Of a stretch of DNA of 41,021 nt, positions 38,290 through 41,021 are shown piece after piece. Source of the stretch: an uncultured Anaeromyxobacter sp. (lineage in GTDB: Bacteria; Myxococcota; Myxococcia; Myxococcales; Anaeromyxobacteraceae); the NCBI GenBank assembly GCA_903874275.1, contig CAIQRS010000056.1:1-41021 (forward strand), written 5' to 3'. Made by a program: the position numbers and the translations under genes. Positions within the stretch are counted from its first letter, which is position 1. Each line of letters starts with the position of its first letter. A model generated the notes under the pieces. That model was not told where the DNA came from. It saw only the letters and a program-made list of their open reading frames with translations, and searched no databases.

Positions 38290-39006
38290 TCACTCCCCGA
38301 GATAGGCCTTCCGCACGTCGGGGCTTGCGAGGAGCTCGGCGCCGCTGCCCTGCATCACGATCGCCCCGGTCTCCAGCACGTACGCGTGGTGCGCGACCTG
38401 CAAGGCCATGTTGGCGTTCTGCTCCACGAGGAGCAGCGACACCCCGGCCTCGTTGATCTCCTGGATGACCTGGAAGATCCGGTCCACGAACTGCGGCGCG
38501 AGACCGAGCGAGGGCTCGTCGAGGAGGAGCAGCGTGGGGCGGCTCATGAGCGCACGGCCCACGGCGAGCATCTGCTGCTCTCCTCCCGACAGCGTCCCGG
38601 ACACCTGCCCGCCGCGCTCCTTCAGGATGGGGAAGAGCGCGTGGGCCCGCTCTCGGTCGGCGTCGATGCCCTCCCGGTCGCGACGGAGGTAGGCCCCCAG
38701 CTCGAGGTTCTCCTTCACCGTGAGGTTGAGGAAGATCCCGCGCCCCTCGGGCGCCTGGGCCACGCCCCTGGCCACGATCTGGTGGGAGGGGAGCCCGGCG
38801 ATGGATCGCCCCTGGAACTCGACGGCTCCGGAGGTGGGGCGGACGAGGCCCGAGATGGCCCGGAGCGTGGTGCTCTTCCCGGCCCCGTTGGCGCCGATGA
38901 GGGCCACGATCTTGCCCTTCGGAACCTCCAGCGAGATCCCGGACAGCGCCTGGATGACGCCGTAGTGGACCACCAGGTCCCGGATGGAGAGGAGCGAACC
39001 GCTCAC
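38290..39006 (-). CDS. livF: Branched-chain amino acid ABC transporter ATP-binding protein LivF
   Basis: 238 residues. Walker A GANGAGKST, Q-loop region APEGRGIFLNLTVKENLELGAY, signature LSGGEQQMLAVGRAL, Walker B LLLLDEPSLGLAP and the LLVEQNANMAL switch-His region of the LivF subfamily are present. With LivG it powers uptake of branched-chain amino acids or related substrates. GTG start overlaps the livG stop (GTGA). Confidence 0.97.
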   Translation of the reverse strand: MSGSLLSIRDLVVHYGVIQALSGISLEVPKGKIVALIGANGAGKSTTLRAISGLVRPTSGAVEFQGRSIAGLPSHQIVARGVAQAPEGRGIFLNLTVKENLELGAYLRRDREGIDADRERAHALFPILKERGGQVSGTLSGGEQQMLAVGRALMSRPTLLLLDEPSLGLAPQFVDRIFQVIQEINEAGVSLLLVEQNANMALQVAHHAYVLETGAIVMQGSGAELLASPDVRKAYLGE

Positions 39007-39824
39007 GCTGGCTTGCCCTCCGCCCCGCTCGGCGGCCGCAGCCGGAGCTTGCCGTCGCCCAGGTAGGCCTCGATGACCGTGGGATCCCGCCGGACCTCCT
39101 CGGGACGCCCGTGGGCGATGGTCACGCCGTGGTCGAGCACCAGAACCCGCTCCGAGATCCCCATCACGAGCCGCATGTCGTGCTCGATCACCAGGATGGC
39201 CAGCGCGAACTGGTCGCGGATGCGCCGGATGAGCTCCATGAGCGCCACCTTCTCGGAGGCGTTCATGCCGGCGGCCGGCTCGTCGAGGCAGAGGACCTTT
39301 GGTCCCGTGGCGAGCGCGCGGGCGATCTCGAGCCTTCGCTGCTCCCCGTACGGGAGGTTTCGGGCCAGCTCATCCCGCCGGTGGGAGAGCTCCAGCACCG
39401 TGAGGAAGTCGCTGGCCCGGTGCCGGATCCGCTCCTCCTCGGCGTCGTGGGTGGGGGTGAGCATCCAGGCCGAGGTGAAGCCGCTCCGCGACCCGGCGTG
39501 GCAGGCGATGCGCACGTTGTCGAAGGCGGTGAGCTCCTTGAAGAGCCGCACGTTCTGGAAGGTGCGGGCCACGCCCAGCTCGCAGATCTGGTGGGGGCGC
39601 AGGCCATTCACCCTCCGTCCGGCCACCTCCACCTCCCCCTCGGTGGGGGCGTAGACGCCGGTGAGCGCGTTGAAGGCGGTGGTCTTGCCGGCGCCGTTCG
39701 GACCGATGAGGCCGACCAGCTCGCCGATGCGGAGCGACAGGTCGAAGCCGGAGAGCGCGGTGAGGCCGCCGAACCGCATGGCCACGCCGCGGGCCTCGAG
39801 GGCAACGCTCCCGGGCCCGCTCAC
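39003..39824 (-). CDS. livG: Branched-chain amino acid ABC transporter ATP-binding protein LivG
   Basis: 273 residues from GTG 39822-39824 overlapping the livM stop. Walker A GPNGAGKTT, the LivG-type ARTFQNVRLFKELTAFDNV, signature LPYGEQRRLEIARAL, Walker B VLCLDEPAAGMN and the long LivG insertion after the Q-loop. The tail (RLRPPSGAEGKPA) extends past the usual end by about ten residues. Confidence 0.97.
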   Translation of the reverse strand: MSGPGSVALEARGVAMRFGGLTALSGFDLSLRIGELVGLIGPNGAGKTTAFNALTGVYAPTEGEVEVAGRRVNGLRPHQICELGVARTFQNVRLFKELTAFDNVRIACHAGSRSGFTSAWMLTPTHDAEEERIRHRASDFLTVLELSHRRDELARNLPYGEQRRLEIARALATGPKVLCLDEPAAGMNASEKVALMELIRRIRDQFALAILVIEHDMRLVMGISERVLVLDHGVTIAHGRPEEVRRDPTVIEAYLGDGKLRLRPPSGAEGKPA

Positions 39825-40810
39825 GGCGTCCCCCCGTCGGCACGGCGGCGGAGCCAGCGCGGCACCGCGTCCCAGATCTCGCGGGTTCCGAAGAGGCCGC
39901 TCGGGCGGGTGAGCATGAGCACGATGAGCAGGAGGGAGAAGATCACCATCCGGTACTGGTCGGCGGCCTGCAGCGACTCGAGCGCCACGGTGAGCAGCGT
40001 GGCCGCCACGACCGACCCGGTGATGGATCCCATGCCGCCCAGCACCACCATCACCACCACCTCCATCGACTTCACGAAGGTGAACATGCGCGGCGTGACC
40101 AGCTGGATCTTGTGGACCAGCAGCGCGCCGGCCAGCCCCGCGAAGGCGGCCGAGATGACGAAGGCCCGGACCTTCCACCCCACGGTGTCCACGCCCATGG
40201 CCTCGGCGGCCACCTCGTCCTCGCGGATGGCGAGGAGCGCCCGCCCCTGCGTGGAGAGCAGGAGGCGGCGGGCCATGACCACGGTCGCCACGACCCCCAT
40301 GCCGGCCCAGACCACGTTGGTGTAGGCCGGGAGACCGGAGATGCCGGTGGCCTGGCCGAGCACCCGGGTGTTCTCGATGACCACCCGGATGATCTCGCCG
40401 AAGCCCAGCGTCACGATGGCCAGGTAGTCGCCCCGCAGCCGCAGCGAGGGGATCCCCACCAGCAAGCCGGCCAGCGATGCCATCGCCATCCCCGCGAGGA
40501 GGGCCACGAAGAAGATCAGCGCGTCGGAGGCGGCCGGCGGCAGGCCGACCACCTGGAAGGCCTCCATCCCGGTGGTGACGAGCGCGGCGGTGTAGGCCCC
40601 CACCGCCATGAAGGCGGCGTGGCCGATGGAGAACTGGCCGGTGAAGCCGTTCACCACGTTGAGCGAGACCGCCAGGATCACGTTCACCGCGATGTTGATG
40701 AAGACGAACGAGTAATAGCTGGGCAGCGCCCCCTGCACGAACCAGAGGACCGGCAGCGCCGCCAGGAACGGGGCCACGGAGCGCAGGACGAGCCGGGCGA
40801 GGCGCATCAT
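39821..40810 (-). CDS. livM: Branched-chain amino acid ABC transporter permease LivM
   Basis: 329 residues, about nine to ten membrane helices, with the LivM motif ISLNVVNGFTGQFSIGHAAFMAVGAYTAA near residue 55 and the cytosolic coupling segment LREDEVAAEAMGVDT contacting the ATPases. Two adjacent ATGs begin the frame (ATGATG). It follows livH by seven bases and overlaps livG by four. No substrate-binding protein gene lies in the window. Confidence 0.96.
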   Translation of the reverse strand: MMRLARLVLRSVAPFLAALPVLWFVQGALPSYYSFVFINIAVNVILAVSLNVVNGFTGQFSIGHAAFMAVGAYTAALVTTGMEAFQVVGLPPAASDALIFFVALLAGMAMASLAGLLVGIPSLRLRGDYLAIVTLGFGEIIRVVIENTRVLGQATGISGLPAYTNVVWAGMGVVATVVMARRLLLSTQGRALLAIREDEVAAEAMGVDTVGWKVRAFVISAAFAGLAGALLVHKIQLVTPRMFTFVKSMEVVVMVVLGGMGSITGSVVAATLLTVALESLQAADQYRMVIFSLLLIVLMLTRPSGLFGTREIWDAVPRWLRRRADGGTP

Positions 40811-40817
40811 GGCGGCC

Positions 40818-41021
40818 TCACACCTTCTCCACGGTGACCCGTCCGAGGAGCCCCTCGGGACGGAGGATCAGGACCAGGATGAGCATGGCGAAGGCGATGC
40901 CGTCGCGGAACGACGAGACCGTGTACCCGGCCACCATCTCCTCGGCGAGGCCGAGGGCGATGCCGCCCAGCATGGCGCCCGGCACGTTGCCGATCCCGCC
41001 GAAGACCGCGGCCACGAAGGC
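40818..41021 (-). CDS. livH: Branched-chain amino acid ABC transporter permease LivH (C-terminal part, cut by window edge)
   Basis: About 68 residues reach the right edge without a start. They include AVFGGIGNVPGAMLGGIALGLAE and the final membrane helix with ILRPEGLLG, the usual LivH C-terminus. The rest of the gene and any binding-protein gene lie outside the window. Confidence 0.93.
   Translation of the reverse strand, partial: AFVAAVFGGIGNVPGAMLGGIALGLAEEMVAGYTVSSFRDGIAFAMLILVLILRPEGLLGRVTVEKV

Overview
The window is very GC-rich, gene-dense DNA. It most resembles an Anaeromyxobacter-type myxobacterium (Myxococcota, formerly Deltaproteobacteria). This is inferred from the strong G/C third-position bias, frequent GTG starts, ATGA/GTGA stop-start overlaps, multi-repeat outer-surface lipoproteins with Cys-rich N-termini, and sigma-54 nitrogen control. 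No rRNA, tRNA, CRISPR array, insertion sequence or phage gene was seen.

Layout. (1) 1-5952: tail of an unknown gene, then a minus-strand operon of tetR, RND periplasmic adaptor, RND pump and an RlmN/Cfr-family radical SAM methyltransferase, with a perfect palindrome over the tetR start. (2) 6142-10905: pyruvate kinase, an M24 peptidase overlapping a Nudix-metallo-beta-lactamase fusion, and a small exported protein. (3) 10929-12511: an alpha/beta hydrolase coupled to a small exported MORN/YwqK-repeat protein. (4) 12836-15788: glnB, ntrB-like kinase and ntrC-like sigma-54 activator; glnA follows at 23761. Both glnB and glnA have sigma-54 promoter candidates and share a near-identical 18-bp hairpin element.

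(5) 15808-23455, minus strand: the most unusual block. In transcription order it encodes an ECF sigma factor, an anti-sigma factor (zinc-finger-like HxxxCxxC, one membrane segment, DUF4384-like exported domain), an exported caspase-fold protein ending in a likely outer-membrane beta-barrel, a Cys-rich lipoprotein with a seven-repeat RCC1 propeller, and two tandem DUF5666-type lipoproteins, one with a collagen-like stretch. The sigma gene and the DUF5666 pair are preceded by the same two-part motif (TGTCCCGT, 15 or 16 bases, TGTCAC). This suggests one envelope-directed regulon in which the sigma factor controls itself and the surface lipoproteins. I regard this as the best candidate for an undescribed system.

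(6) 25264-26547: an MFS transporter behind a glnA terminator. (7) 26627-38285, minus strand: a 12-gene glycan cluster. It holds a complete set for a GDP-activated D,D-heptose (isomerase, kinase, phosphatase, guanylyltransferase) plus a transaldolase that could supply sedoheptulose 7-phosphate. It also has sugar-modifying oxidoreductases (including a UDP-glucose-dehydrogenase homologue without the catalytic Cys), a methyltransferase, a polyprenyl-phosphate-type glycosyltransferase and a large polytopic membrane protein. Its base composition looks lower in GC than the flanks, compatible with acquisition by transfer. (8) 38290-41021: a branched-chain amino acid ABC transporter operon (livF, livG, livM and the end of livH), read in the same direction and only 4 bases before the glycan cluster.
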